Shown: positions 27,602 through 39,700 of the stretch, piece by piece
Numbering within the stretch: position 1 is the stretch's first letter
How the letters are laid out: every line of letters starts with the position of its first letter
NCBI GenBank assembly: GCA_016806645.1
Contig: JACSYO010000415.1
Span: 3,572,001 to 3,636,000 of the forward strand
Direction of reading: 5' to 3'
From: Ophiodon elongatus
Taxonomy: Eukaryota > Chordata > Actinopteri > Perciformes > Hexagrammidae
DNA: 64,000 bases
Made by a program: the position numbers and the translations under genes
The notes under the pieces: model-generated
What the model was told of the DNA's origin: nothing
Seen by the model: only the letters and a program-made list of their open reading frames with translations
The model's database searches: none

Positions 27602-30600
27602 ATGGAGGACTCCAGCAGCAGCAAGCCGTTCATGGTGACATCCTCTCTGAACTTCAAAGTCACCACCCCGTCCTTCTACAATCAGCCAAAGAAGTTTGCC
27701 TCTGTGGCACCACCACGGCCCAAAAGTCTGACACCTCCCTCTGCTCCATCACCGACACCAATAGGCACAGCTGTGATTGGTCGAGTGGGAGATCTGCCTC
27801 CGCCGCCCCCTTCGCTCTGTGATGGTATGTGCATTGTTTATGTTGTTTTGTGAACCTATTTTGTGTCAATCTTAAGTTATATTCTCTCAGTCAGCAGCCC
27901 TTCCCTGTCCCTCCCCCCCTGCTGCTTTTTATGCTAGCGCATGCAGAGCTTCACAGTTGAGTATATAATAGAACACATCATTTGTGAGGTACTGACGTTT
28001 TAATGAGTTGTCTCCGAGACATTACGTCACTGTACTGTAATTCCTGTCTTTGAGTCAGTTTAGTTAAAAGTTTCAGACCAGTTTGCTTATCGGGGAATTT
28101 TACTTTTTACCTTTAGACATATGCACAATGAAACCACTCATATGAATTTGAGAATGTCTGAGCTAAATCACGGACAAAGTCAGACAACCTCGGCAAATTA
28201 AAGCTACCCTGTGGAGGTTTTGACCACTAGAAGTAATGTTTTTTCCGAGTGGGCCCCTGTTTTGTTTGGATTGCACACATGCATGAGGAAACATGTTCAC
28301 AGTGTTGCAGCTGCTGGTCTCACATTATTCAGGTTAAATGTAAACAGTGCTGGGTTTCAAATCATAAAAAATGTTTTTCACAAAATATACCAAATTACTT
28401 TTCAGGAAGAAAATCCATTCAACATGTTTGTTAGCGCTTAAGAATACACACAATGCGTTTTTAGTAAGAAACACCAAACAAATAATTTCTTTGTTTACAA
28501 GAAGAAGAAAAAAGGTGCCTTAGGGAACCTTTTTAATACAGAGAAACATGGATCGTGATACTTGACAAATGGGTTAAATCCTCCACAGTTCTTTTTATTT
28601 TTATTGTCTTGTTTGTTAGTTTTTGCCACAAACAGATGTTGTGAAGCACTCAGTATATCTGATGAAGCACTGACGTAGAAAATCGGACTGGATGGTTTAT
28701 ACAAACTGAGATTAAAGAAACCTTGACGTCACAGCTTTTAACCAATCAACCCTCATTTCTGTCAGACTTCCCACCCCCTCCTCCTCCTCCACTGGATGAT
28801 GATTTGCCAGCCCCTCCCCCCGAATGCCAAACCACACCCTCTGGCTGTGAGGCCCCCCCTCCTGCCTTCCCCGCTCCACCTCCAGTAGCAGATGACCTGC
28901 CCCTCCCAGCTCCCCCTGAGGAGAGTGACTGTCCGCCCTCCTTTCCGTCTCCCCCTCCTCCCCCACCCCCTCCACCTCTCCCTGCCTCCGGTACCAGTAT
29001 TCCCAATGCTGCTGGAAACCCACAGGTGAGTCATGATGGCATCTTCACAAAATTAGTCTAAAGTTGCGTTCCCTGTCTGCATGTTTCCTCTTTTGGCTGC
29101 ATGTAACTGCATTACAGTATAATTTGATTATCAGTTAGGACACTGGAGGACATTGTTGTGGGACCATAGTGAGTCCATGGACTGTTTTTGGAGATTTTCC
29201 CACAAATTCTATTAGCATTTGTCTGGGATAAATTTCATGCGTCTAACTGGATTATTGCCCATTCATGCTCATCATTTTTAGACTTCCGACGAAAGATTTA
29301 TCGTAGAGATTTTTATTGTAGGAATGCATCAATTGCAGCTAGTTTGTCAGGCTATATCAATGTATGTAATTAGATATTGTTAGTCACTGTTAAAAAGTAC
29401 AAACTTAAAGGCCTGGAAAGGATGAAAATAGGAGTATACCTTGTGTTTAAATCAGCAGAGTTTAGGCTAAAATTTTCCACTGCAAACAATCCAATGAATC
29501 AAAAATGTTATAATTGAACAGTTAGTATTCTCTTTCATCCAACCAGGGAAATAAAATTCTAATATTATTATTTTATTCATCGTCATCATTAATTACTTCA
29601 TTACATTTGTTTGTTTATCATTCATTTTTCCATTCTGGGTTTTCCACTCCAGTAATCATTCCAGTAATTCATTCTGCATTTTGGAATAGATAAAAGAACC
29701 AAACAAACAAGGACATGTGAACATGACCTACACTATGTAACAATTTATCATCATCATCATCATCATTATCCTCCTTTTTATTCCCTCGGAGTCTGACCTC
29801 ATCCTTTCTTTGCTTCATTGTGATCACTTTACTTTTGTAAATAAATGTATTTTTGTGACTGTCTCCTCGTTCCGTCTTCCTCTGCCAGAGACTGGTGGAG
29901 AAGCAGACGAGCTTCGATCAACAGCTTGACTCTCTCACCGACTTGCTGTCTGAGATGGAGACCAGGGGACCTTTCAACCCTAAGGTACAAAGCATGGAGG
30001 CATGGAGAATACACTGTAACAAACATAAGACATTAGGATACGGATAGAAAGGCCATCTGAAGCACGGATGAGAGGAGAAATGTCACCTGGCTTTGACTCA
30101 CAGGAGCCGCATTGTAGAAAATGAGTGAGTTTAGATAAAGCAAAGGAAAGGCAAAAAGAAAGGAAGGTAGGTGGGTGGGTCAGTGGAAATAGTTTGGAGA
30201 GATGCCAGTTTGGTTTTAACAGTTTCCCTTCATCCGTTCAGGTTGAAAGCTCAATGATAAGTGAACTGCACATACACACCAGACTGAAAGAGAAAACAAA
30301 AAGTGAGGTAGCTGCTGATTCACACTGAGAGGAGACACTTGAAGTGAGAGAGTGATGCACACAGAATTGAGTGGAAAGCACGAGAGTGTGATGAAGTCAG
30401 TGTGCTGCCAGAGACCCAGTGAGAGGGCCATAAATGGAGAGTGTTTTTATCCAACTGGGAGGTACTGGATCATGGCAGAATAATGTTGGCTCAAAACCAC
30501 AAAATAAATGTCAGAAAGATGAAGCACTTCTGATAAGCTCAAACTGTGGAACGCTTCCAATGTTTACTTTAATCAAAGTACCTCATTCAATATAATAAAA

Positions 30601-31668
30601 GTGTCTGCTTGCAGCATTTCAGCGATATTAACTTCCTTCTGTTCAGTAGTATTTTATAGTAAATGGAAGTTTTATGTTCTTGCACAAACTGAACGCTTGT
30701 ATAAAATAGCCTTTTATTGAGTTTGCCTTTTTCTGTGTGCTTGTTTTTTTAGATAACAGAATCTGTAAAGAGATAATGTTATTGTTGTCTTCTTCGTTTT
30801 ATCTCCAGTTACCGAGCAGTATTCAGTATTCTCCCACACCAGCACCCAAGCCTTCAGCTCCTCCCCCAACCGCTCCGAAACCAGCTCTCTCCTTCCTCCC
30901 GCCCCCTGAGATGGGAGACCGCCCACCACCAGCGCCCTGGGCAGAAGAACTCAAAGCCAGAACAAACCGACAAGCCAATCACAACTCTGCCCCAAACTCT
31001 GCTCCTCAGTCGTTTGCTAAGGCCCCGGCTGTGGCCCCGAAGTCTGGTTTCGGAGGGAGAACGCCAATGTCATCGACCTCTCTGGCACAAAAACTGAACC
31101 AGAACCTGAACCAGAACACCACCCCAATCAGTGTTGCACCAAAACCTTCCCCTCCATCTGCCACCAGCTCTTTTCCTCCAGCTCCTGCAGCTCCCCCTGC
31201 ACCTCCTGCCTTACCAAACATTATGGCAGCTGCCCCGGCCTCTAACCACGTAAAGAGTTCCCCCTTTGCCAGTCAGGTGAATGTGAACCAAAACCCTCCT
31301 GCTGCTCTGCCTCCTCCTCAACCCAAGATGATGGCATCTCCCCCTTCCTCTTTTAACCAGCCAATGAAAACTCCTCCTGCATCAACAGTATGTCCCAGTT
31401 TTATTTTACTTGTATTTGTATTGCATGTACAGTAGAAAGGAACAGGAAGTACAAATAATTTAGTTTATAGTCATCAGATGAGAAATATGGACCTGAACTT
31501 CTCAATCGTAAATAATAACATTAATACATGTTATTTGTATTATTTATTAGCGCTTTAAAAGGTACTCAAAGGCACTTTGCATGGTAAAAACAGAAACAAT
31601 AAAAGCAATAACAATATAAACATGTTGTGTGTGTGTGTATATATGTATATATATATATATATATATAT

Positions 31669-31703
<35 letters not shown>

Positions 31704-31747
31704 GTTTGTTTATTTATTTATTTATTTATTTATTAGTATACGTACTA

Positions 31748-31784
<37 letters not shown>

Positions 31785-33896
31785 AAGCAGTCCTCACCCC
31801 CTGGCCCAGTTGCTATCCCAGGTGGAGGCGTTCCCCTGAATATGAGGGAAGTGGAGGAGCTGGAGAGAATGACCAAGGACTTCATTAAAGACATGGACAC
31901 ACACGCACCTGTCATCACCTCCGCTCCTACAGGTACACACACATATATAAACAGAGGTTTGGCTGTAATATTCATGGTTAAACTAACATCAAAATGTATT
32001 GCATTAGTAATTTCTAAATAAAATGGTTTGTAATGTGAGAAGCATTTTCATACCCCACACTGAAAATAAGATTAAGAAATTGTGCAGAAGTTTTCTGGCT
32101 GAATCCAAAACATTTGTGGAAATGTATCCAAAGCTCATTCTGATATTTAACAATGTATGTGTAGTAGACTATTATTTATATCTGCAGTGGTTCTCTGTTC
32201 ACTGCTGTGAAGATATATATGACCATTTAAGCTATGTGTGTTGTATGAAACGTAATGTAAAAAAAAAAAGATTGTGTACAACTGAACAAATCCATAAAAT
32301 TATGCAAGTTTATCAACTGTGGAAATAAGTTGAATACAATATTATAATCATTAGTCAGGGGATGACACTGTAATTAACGCAATTATGGGAAGATGGGTGT
32401 ATTTGTGAATAATGTTGTTTGTACATTTTTCTCATTTTAGAGGTCTGTGGGAAGTGTGGCGAGGCTCTGTCCCGCACCCAGCCCGCAGTGAGGGCCATGG
32501 ATAAACTCTTCCACTCAAACTGCTTCTGTTGCATGAGCTGCCATCGCCCCCTGCAGGGCATGCAGTTCTATGACAGGGATGGCGCACCTCAGTGTGAGGA
32601 CTGCTACACGGTGAGGAGACGCACAGAGCTAATTAATGATCACTGCAAAAAGACCAAAGGCTCACACATAAAGTTGTTCACTGAAACGTCTTTTCATTAT
32701 TTGCACTTTCATTGTAGCGACTCACATTTTAGCTGTTTTATGTTTTAATTTCATGTGTTTTTTTTTAGATTTGAACTCCCGTGTTGTAATGTGCACTCTT
32801 GTGTGTGTGTAGAATGTGCAGATGAATGTTGACACAGCGAGCGTACCGCCTTTCTGCTCCTCCTCAGAGTTCCCTGGCAGTGTGTTCCCGATGTGGGGAG
32901 AGGATCACAGACCGTGTGCTGAAGGCAGTGGGCCAGTGTTTCCACTCCCACTGTTTCCGCTGCAGCACCTGTTCCTGCTCACTTGAGGGGGCGCCCTTCA
33001 TCACTGATGACAACAACAACCCCTACTGTGTCCAGGATTACCACAGGTAGCTACTGGCTGTTGATTCCTCCATGATAAAGAAATATTACATCTCCAGTCA
33101 TTTCCTATGATGAAGCGATTGGTTTGCGAGACAATACATGTTACCAAACGTGTGCATGTGTGGGAACATGACTTCTACCTGTATAGTTTAAGCATTAGCT
33201 GCCCAGGGATGTGTTTTGAGGACAAAACAATTTTAGCAGTGCTTGGATTTATGACCCCATTCATCTTACTTATCAGGATTACTAATGAGAGTGCTAGACG
33301 AAGGAGGCAGCAACAGCAGTACATTTCCCTCCCTTGATTCGGACTAACGGAAACTTGTTCCTGCTGATAAAAAGTTTACACAGCCTGCAAAACTGTGGCT
33401 AAATAATAACAATAAATCCTCACTACCGCTAGTTGACAGGCCGAGAAGCAACACATTTTATTTGGTTTCATGAGAATGTATTGCTTTTGGTGTTCCTTCA
33501 CTATGAGTGTGAGAGTGTGCTTAAGGCCATCAACCAACAGCCCGCTCTCCACCCTTCTGTTTCAGGCGTTTCTCTCCTCTGTGTGTGAGCTGCAATGAAC
33601 CCATTATTCCAGCCCAGGGCAGCGAGGAGACCGTCAGAGTCGTGGCTCTTGACAAGAACTTCCACCTTAAGTGTTACCGTTGTGAGGTAAAACAACATTT
33701 TATACATCACACAGTGTATTCAATAACCCCTAAAAAAAATTAACAAAATGAATGAACTAACTGAATGTATTTTGTCCTGTAGGATTGTGCTCGCCCTCTC
33801 TCCATAGAAGCGGATGAAAATGGCTGCTATCCATTGGATGGTAGGATCCTGTGTATGAAGTGCCACACCCAGCGAGCCAAGCAAGCTGCGCAGTGA
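27602..33896 (+). CDS. zyx: Zyxin, focal-adhesion LIM protein (9 coding exons)
   Basis: Exons: 27602-27824, 28766-29025, 29889-29984, 30809-31387, 31791-31932, 32441-32610, 32868-33046, 33566-33686, 33783-33896; 627 aa, all phases consistent. Zyxin is an adaptor at focal adhesions and stress fibres that recruits Ena/VASP proteins and can shuttle to the nucleus. Seen here: an N-terminal FYNQPKKFASV stretch like the vertebrate zyxin start, then a proline-rich half with long Pro runs in exon 2. Next comes the conserved helix MREVEELERMTKDF, then three LIM domains at about residues 436-490, 496-550 and 556-622 with CxxC zinc ligands. The third LIM contains VRVVALDKNFHLKCYRCEDC, nearly identical to mammalian zyxin. 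Exon 1 ends in phase 1 after a GDLPPPPP motif. The stop is TGA at 33894. Identification is firm; exon 5's acceptor is unusual (see findings). Confidence 0.95.
31623..31735 (+). repeat. Compound TG/TA/TTTA repeat in zyx intron
   Basis: Alternating TG and TA runs followed by TTTA units, upstream of a second (GT)16 at 31751-31782 that abuts the exon 5 acceptor. No coding content. Confidence 0.9.
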
Positions 33897-34107
33897 AGCA
33901 GCGTGACTCAGATTAACTATGAACCAAAATCCAAAAGCACAGGATTCAGTCAGCTGCCGTTTTGCCTTTGCAACAGGGCTGTATTCAGTATATGTGCGCA
34001 GGTGTGAGTGTGAATGTGCTGTGTGAAAAGGTATGTCTGCATGCAAATACAGTGTAGTATTCCTCGTCTTTTGTTCACTTCAGTGCAGAAGTAATGTACT
34101 GCATTGA

Positions 34108-34113
34108 AATAAA
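34108..34113 (+). terminator. zyx: zyx proximal polyadenylation signal
   Basis: AATAAA 212 nt after the zyx stop codon, followed by a T-rich stretch. Further AATAAA copies occur at about 36010, so longer 3' ends are possible. Confidence 0.55.
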
Positions 34114-34861
34114 CTCCCCTCATCTTTTATTCCCAATCTCAAACTCTCCAATCTCTCATCTAGTCCTCTTTATGTACTAGAACGTATTTTTTTGTGCCAA
34201 CTCTATGTTTACGCTTAAATTTCCAGCATAACTTGCACAAGAATAGTTTGGGCAAAAGAACAGTCTGATGAATATAAAGTTGCCTTTCTTTGTCTGCAGC
34301 CTCAATATTGTTAGTAGCACCATACACTGAGATATTTCCATCTAAAGACTTTGACTGGCTGGTCTATTTCCCCTATGAGCATTGTAACTATAGCGATGAT
34401 ACTGAGACAGATTGTTACCATAGGGTGAGGAGAACCAGAGACCTCCCATTTGACCACTCTGGCTGTTGGTAGAGCATATCTTTAACACTTTGGCAGTTGT
34501 TGTGCCTGCGAGCATGGTTAATTATGCTTTCCTGCCTACAAAGTGCTTTCTGTCAGCCAACTATCAGCATTTTAAAGTCATCTAGGGCTAAACGTTGACT
34601 GCAACAACAAAAAAGATAAAAACAGTAAATGTTGCTCTTAGTTTTTTGTGACGTGAATTTGATCATTTACAGGCATGCTTAGAAATATGTCTTGTTACTC
34701 TCTTCTTTGATCATACAGACTGTATAAGGGCAAGATTAGAACAAATCAGCCATTTTCTTCTCAAAAATGGTTTGGAGCTGATTTAACTGTATTTTAGGAT
34801 GCATGCTTTTTGGATCCACAAACTTTGAACAAACGGACGAGCACAGATTTCATTCCAGGGA

Positions 34862-34898
<37 letters not shown>

Positions 34899-36754
34899 GT
34901 GGTTATAAATGTCAGCTGCATGGCTGAAAGCAGGACCTATCATGTGACTGTTGCACAGTTCCATAATGAAATAAAATCGCCTTTAAGTGTCACTTTGACT
35001 CTAAAGCCCCCGCACATGATCAATTTTGTATTAGTAGACACCATCTAGAAACATAATAGTAGTTTTTGATATGCATTTCCTTGGAATCCCTTGCTTTAAA
35101 TAATATAATTTATAGACCTTTTTTATTATTATTATTAAGTAGTGAGGTTATACTGTATGTGTACCAGTGCTAAAATAACCTGTCATTAAAGCAGGATAAT
35201 AGATCAGTAGAGGCAATAGCTTAGAGTTTTAAATAACATGTTAAAACCTAGTGACCAAATATGTCAAAACTGTTGGCAGGATTAAGGTTAATAAGACAGT
35301 TACATGAGGTTACATTCTTTTGACTTTCATGTATGTTTTTCTCACCTCTTGTGTTTAAGCCCAGTTTTTTTGGTCTTGATCTATTCTATTATTACAGTAA
35401 ATACCACTATTCTTTCTATTATTCCTCTCTTCTACTTAAGTCTGATCATGTTGGTTATATACTATGTTATTCTTATCTTACTGTACTGTATTTCATTGAT
35501 AAATGCTTACAATTAATTGTTTTCATTTTGAACCTGGAGATGTGCCTTCTCCACTATTGTATCCCGGTGTTCCTTTTTAAAATTGAGCCTTGTTTGCAGC
35601 TACAGAAATTCATTCCACAATAAGAAACCAGTTTGTTACTTGTGCTTGCATTGAGCCTGATGCACTATATCACCAGAATGACTAACATGGCAATAGTTAT
35701 TCAGCATTGCATGTGATCTGTGTAGGTGGTGGTGGCATTTCTTCTCGTATAATGTCTTTTGTTTGCACCAACTATTCCACCTTTGTGGCTCTGCCTTTGT
35801 CATCACTATGTGATTTTTTTTAAACGTATGATGATGCCTTCACAGTTGCATTTATCTGGCGTTGTGTTGTGTTATGTCCTATTGTATGACATGCGGATGC
35901 CTTGTCTTTTCATATAACTTTTTTATAAATTCCTGTTTGATATGTGTGAATGTGTATATGTTTAAAAACATTATTTAGCCCCACCCCGCCCCCTTTGGCT
36001 GTATTCAACAAATAAATAGAATGCTAAATACCAAATGGTTTTGTTTAATTTCTCGTGTTGTCAACTGTACAAATGTCTAGATTGGCCACCTACAATACAT
36101 GAAAGGGTGTAAGTAAGTAGTTGCTGTAAAGTTGCACTCATTGTGACTTTGTCATATTTGTTTTTACCATCATATTCTCTCTCTGGTCGGCCTCCATGTG
36201 ACATCCAATACTCAATGATGTGCTACACTGTTACATGACCTCCAGAAGGCTAAACCGCTCTATCAGTTGTTAACAGCCATGTGTTGCACTGATAGTGACG
36301 ACAGCGGACGCGTGTGCGTTTACGTTGACGTTCCATGAAGCGCCTGCCCTCATTCATTGCGATGTAACAAACGTATAAGCAAAAGCGATTTTGTTGGCCT
36401 CAGCTTACCAGCTAACGCCTTCTGTTCTCAAGCTTCTAACAATGCAGGCAGGTGGAATGCTGAGAATGAAAGTTAGAGCCTTCATGTTTAGTCTCTCCCG
36501 TGTTCACGAACCACAAAACATCCACACGCATGTCCCAGAGCAGAACCGTGGTCTTTGCTTGATTATCTGTGTTCTGGAGAAGAGAGTAAGACGCAGCCTG
36601 CAGAGCTGTTTTTATCGGAGGGTCCGATGAGGAGAGAAGAGAGTGATGAAGAGAGATAGAGAGCAGAGACGACAGCTGTTTGACGGAGGCACAGCAGGAA
36701 CAGGGAGCACACGTGAAACATTAAATGTAAAAGAAAACCATCCATCTGCTAAGA
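34114..36754 (+). other. zyx downstream region and kel upstream region
   Basis: AT-rich sequence with no coding exon that I recognise. It contains a poly-A run (about 34868-34897) and AATAAA copies near 36010 that may end a long zyx 3' UTR. A CG-containing patch at 36290-36400 (GACAGCGGACGCGTGTGCGT) is a candidate kel promoter. Confidence 0.4.
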
Positions 36755-39700
36755 ATGAGTGAAACTCCAATAGAGCTTGAGGTAAAAAAAACAACAAAAA
36801 AAACAACTGCTGACCTTGTTGTTGTGTTTGTATTTGTTATGTTCACATAGTTGTGAACATAACGTGAGTGTTTTAGTTGCTGCAAAGTGGCGCAGAGTCA
36901 TCTATGTTCCTGGAAAATGTTGTTATTCAAATTATGTGGTTTGATGAGGTCTGCAATGTGGTTTGTGTTGCAAAATACAAACTGGTGGTGCTTGTGTCAG
37001 CATTTTCTGGTAACTTTGGAAAAGAGTAGACACCAAAGATGTTGTTCATAGACAAGCTGCTGACATGTGGTATGATTCTATTGTGTATATATAAGTATAT
37101 ACTGTAGTTCAACAGTTTATTCTGGTGTTGAATGCTTTGATTAAAACTTGAAATGCATGAATATCCACTTTCTAAGGAGGTTCATATATTGTTGCAGCTG
37201 ATGCTAATATTTACTTTCTGAACTGAGTGGGTGTATATATGTATGTTCATATATATATATACACACACACACACACTCACCGGCCACTTTATTAGGCACA
37301 CCTGTTCAATTGCTTGTTAACACAAATAGCTAATCAGCCAATCACATGGCAGCAACTCAACGCATTTGGGCATCATGACGTGGTGAAGTCGACTTGCTGA
37401 AGTTCAAACCGAGCATCAGAACGGGGAAGATGGGGATTTAAATGACTCAGAACGTGGCATGGTTGTTGGTGCCAGACGGGCTGGTCTGAGTATTTCAAAA
37501 ACTGCTGATCTTCTGGGATTTTAACGCACACAACCATCTCTAGGGTTTACAGAGAATGGTTCGAAAAAAAGAGAAAATATCCAGTGAGCTGCAGTTGTGT
37601 GGACGAAAATGCCTTGTTGAGGTCAGAGGTCAGAGGAGAATGGGCAGAGTGGTTTGAGATGATAGAAAGGAAACAGCAACTCAAAACACCACTCGTTACA
37701 ACCAAGGTTTGCAGAATACCATCTCTGAACGCACAACACGTTGAACCTTGAAGCAGATGGGCTCCAGCAGCAGGAGACCACACCGGGTGCCTCGCCTGTC
37801 GGCTAAGAACAGGAAACTGAGGCTACAACTCGCACAGGCTCACCAAAATTGGTCAATAGAAGATTAGAAAAACGTTGCCTGGTCTGATGAGTCTCGATTT
37901 AAGCTGCGACATTCAGATAGTAGGGTCAGAATGAACTGCGTGATGCTATCATGTCAATATATATATAGATATAGATATCTATATCTATATATAGTGATGC
38001 TATCATGTCAATATGGTGCAAAATCTCTGAGGAATGTTTCCAACACCTTGTAGAATCTATTAAGGCAGTTCTGAAGGCAGAAGAGGGTCCAACCCGGTAA
38101 TAGCAAGGTGTACCTAATAATGTATATTTATATATCGTTTGACCCAGTTACATTCTTGTTTCACTCAGCTATCAGTCCAGCCATCGTCACAGCCAGAATC
38201 TGGGAGGGGTCTCCAGCCTCCACCTCTGTTTCAGCGGCCACTCCCCACGCAAGATCCCTCCGTCACCCATCAACCTTTGCAGCTCCAGCTTGAGCTCCAG
38301 CTGTCAGAGTCTAACCCCGAGCACCAGCACCAGGCAAAGCCAGTGTGGATAAATCATCGAAGGCTGCTTCTCCTCCTTTTGGGGTTCTCCTTATGTGGTG
38401 CCATTCTAGGACTTGTTTACTATATGCATTATAATCATCAAAACAGCAATAACCAGGCAGGCAAAGGTAGGCCTCCAGAGAAACACAACAAAATGACACA
38501 TTATTTCAGAATTTGCCATTTTATCCGACTCTTCTCTCCCTCTTTCCCATAGCGACTCCATGTCTCTCCCCAGCCTGTCAGCGGGCCTCAGCCCGTCTGT
38601 CCATATCTGCTGATCCCTTCACGCAGCCCTGCGATTACTCCTTGTTCACATGTGGATCTGATATACTTTCACCAGACAATGGGGGGAGGCAAAGAGGGCA
38701 GGGCATCCCTGGACATCCACAGAACCAGAAGGAAAAGGCTGTGTGGACAGAGAGGAGAGGTCGGCGTAAAGAGAGAGAACATAGAGGACTGAGAAAGGAG
38801 AAAATACCGGACAGAAAAACTGTGCTGCTGCAGTATCTCAGGGAGATTTTGGGTATTAGTATGCAACCTAAATGTCCTCTAACGTACACCACTCTGCATT
38901 GTACTGCTTCATTTATTTTGATTATATCAAAGAACTTTCCAAATTGTGTTTTTTTTTCTTGTTCTGTTTGTCAGAATCAAACGACAGACCGGGTAGTACA
39001 GCAGAGCAAAAGGCCAAAGGATTTTACCATTCCTGTTTGGACACCAAATCCATAGAAACAGCTGGAGCAGAGCCCTTCCTCGCACTCATCCAGAAAGTGA
39101 GATAATTAAATGCCCTTATTTTGTGAACCTTTGGCTGATGAATCCCAATAGAAAGTTTGTTAAATGTTGGATTATCACCTCTCTGCAAAGCTTAGAGGGA
39201 ACTCATTTGTCAGTTACACAACACAGGACACAAAGAGATTATGTATTCTTGCACTAACATGGCAGGATGCCGTATAATGATTGCACATAACCTCTGTCTC
39301 TATCGCTCTCTGTATGCAGCTCGGGGGCTGGGCAGTATCGGGCCAGTGGAATCGGACCGACTTTAACTCCACCCTGAGCCTGCTCATGAGAGACTACGCC
39401 ACCTTTCCATTCTTCAACCTCTATGTGGGCAAAGACCCAAATGAAATTGCCCGCGGGACAACCAAAAGATATATACAGGCCAGTATCCATTAGAGTAATT
39501 AGTCCTAACGTGCTGGTGGGAACACTGCCATAGCAAAGTAGGCTTCCTCTCATTGCTTTAACTCAAGTCTCCCCTCTGTCAACAGATTGATCAACCAGAT
39601 CTGTTGCTCCCGATCGAATGGAACAGAAAGACACTGAAGTCTCAAGCCAATACTCAGGTTAGTGACTTAGCCGGACCACTAAAGCAAATTTCTCTTCTAA

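Noticed and set aside
28600..28700. C/D snoRNA candidate (CTGATGA ... CACTGA) in zyx intron 2
   Set aside because: C box does not fit RUGAUGA, there is no terminal stem, and no snoRNA is known to me from zyxin introns.
28712..29034. Gly-rich minus-strand frames opposite zyx exon 2
   Set aside because: Shadow of the proline codons of zyxin, which has clear splice sites and homology on the plus strand.
37274..38120. Intact transposase gene in the Tc1-like element
   Set aside because: The element is under 0.9 kb, has stops and lacks most of the catalytic region.
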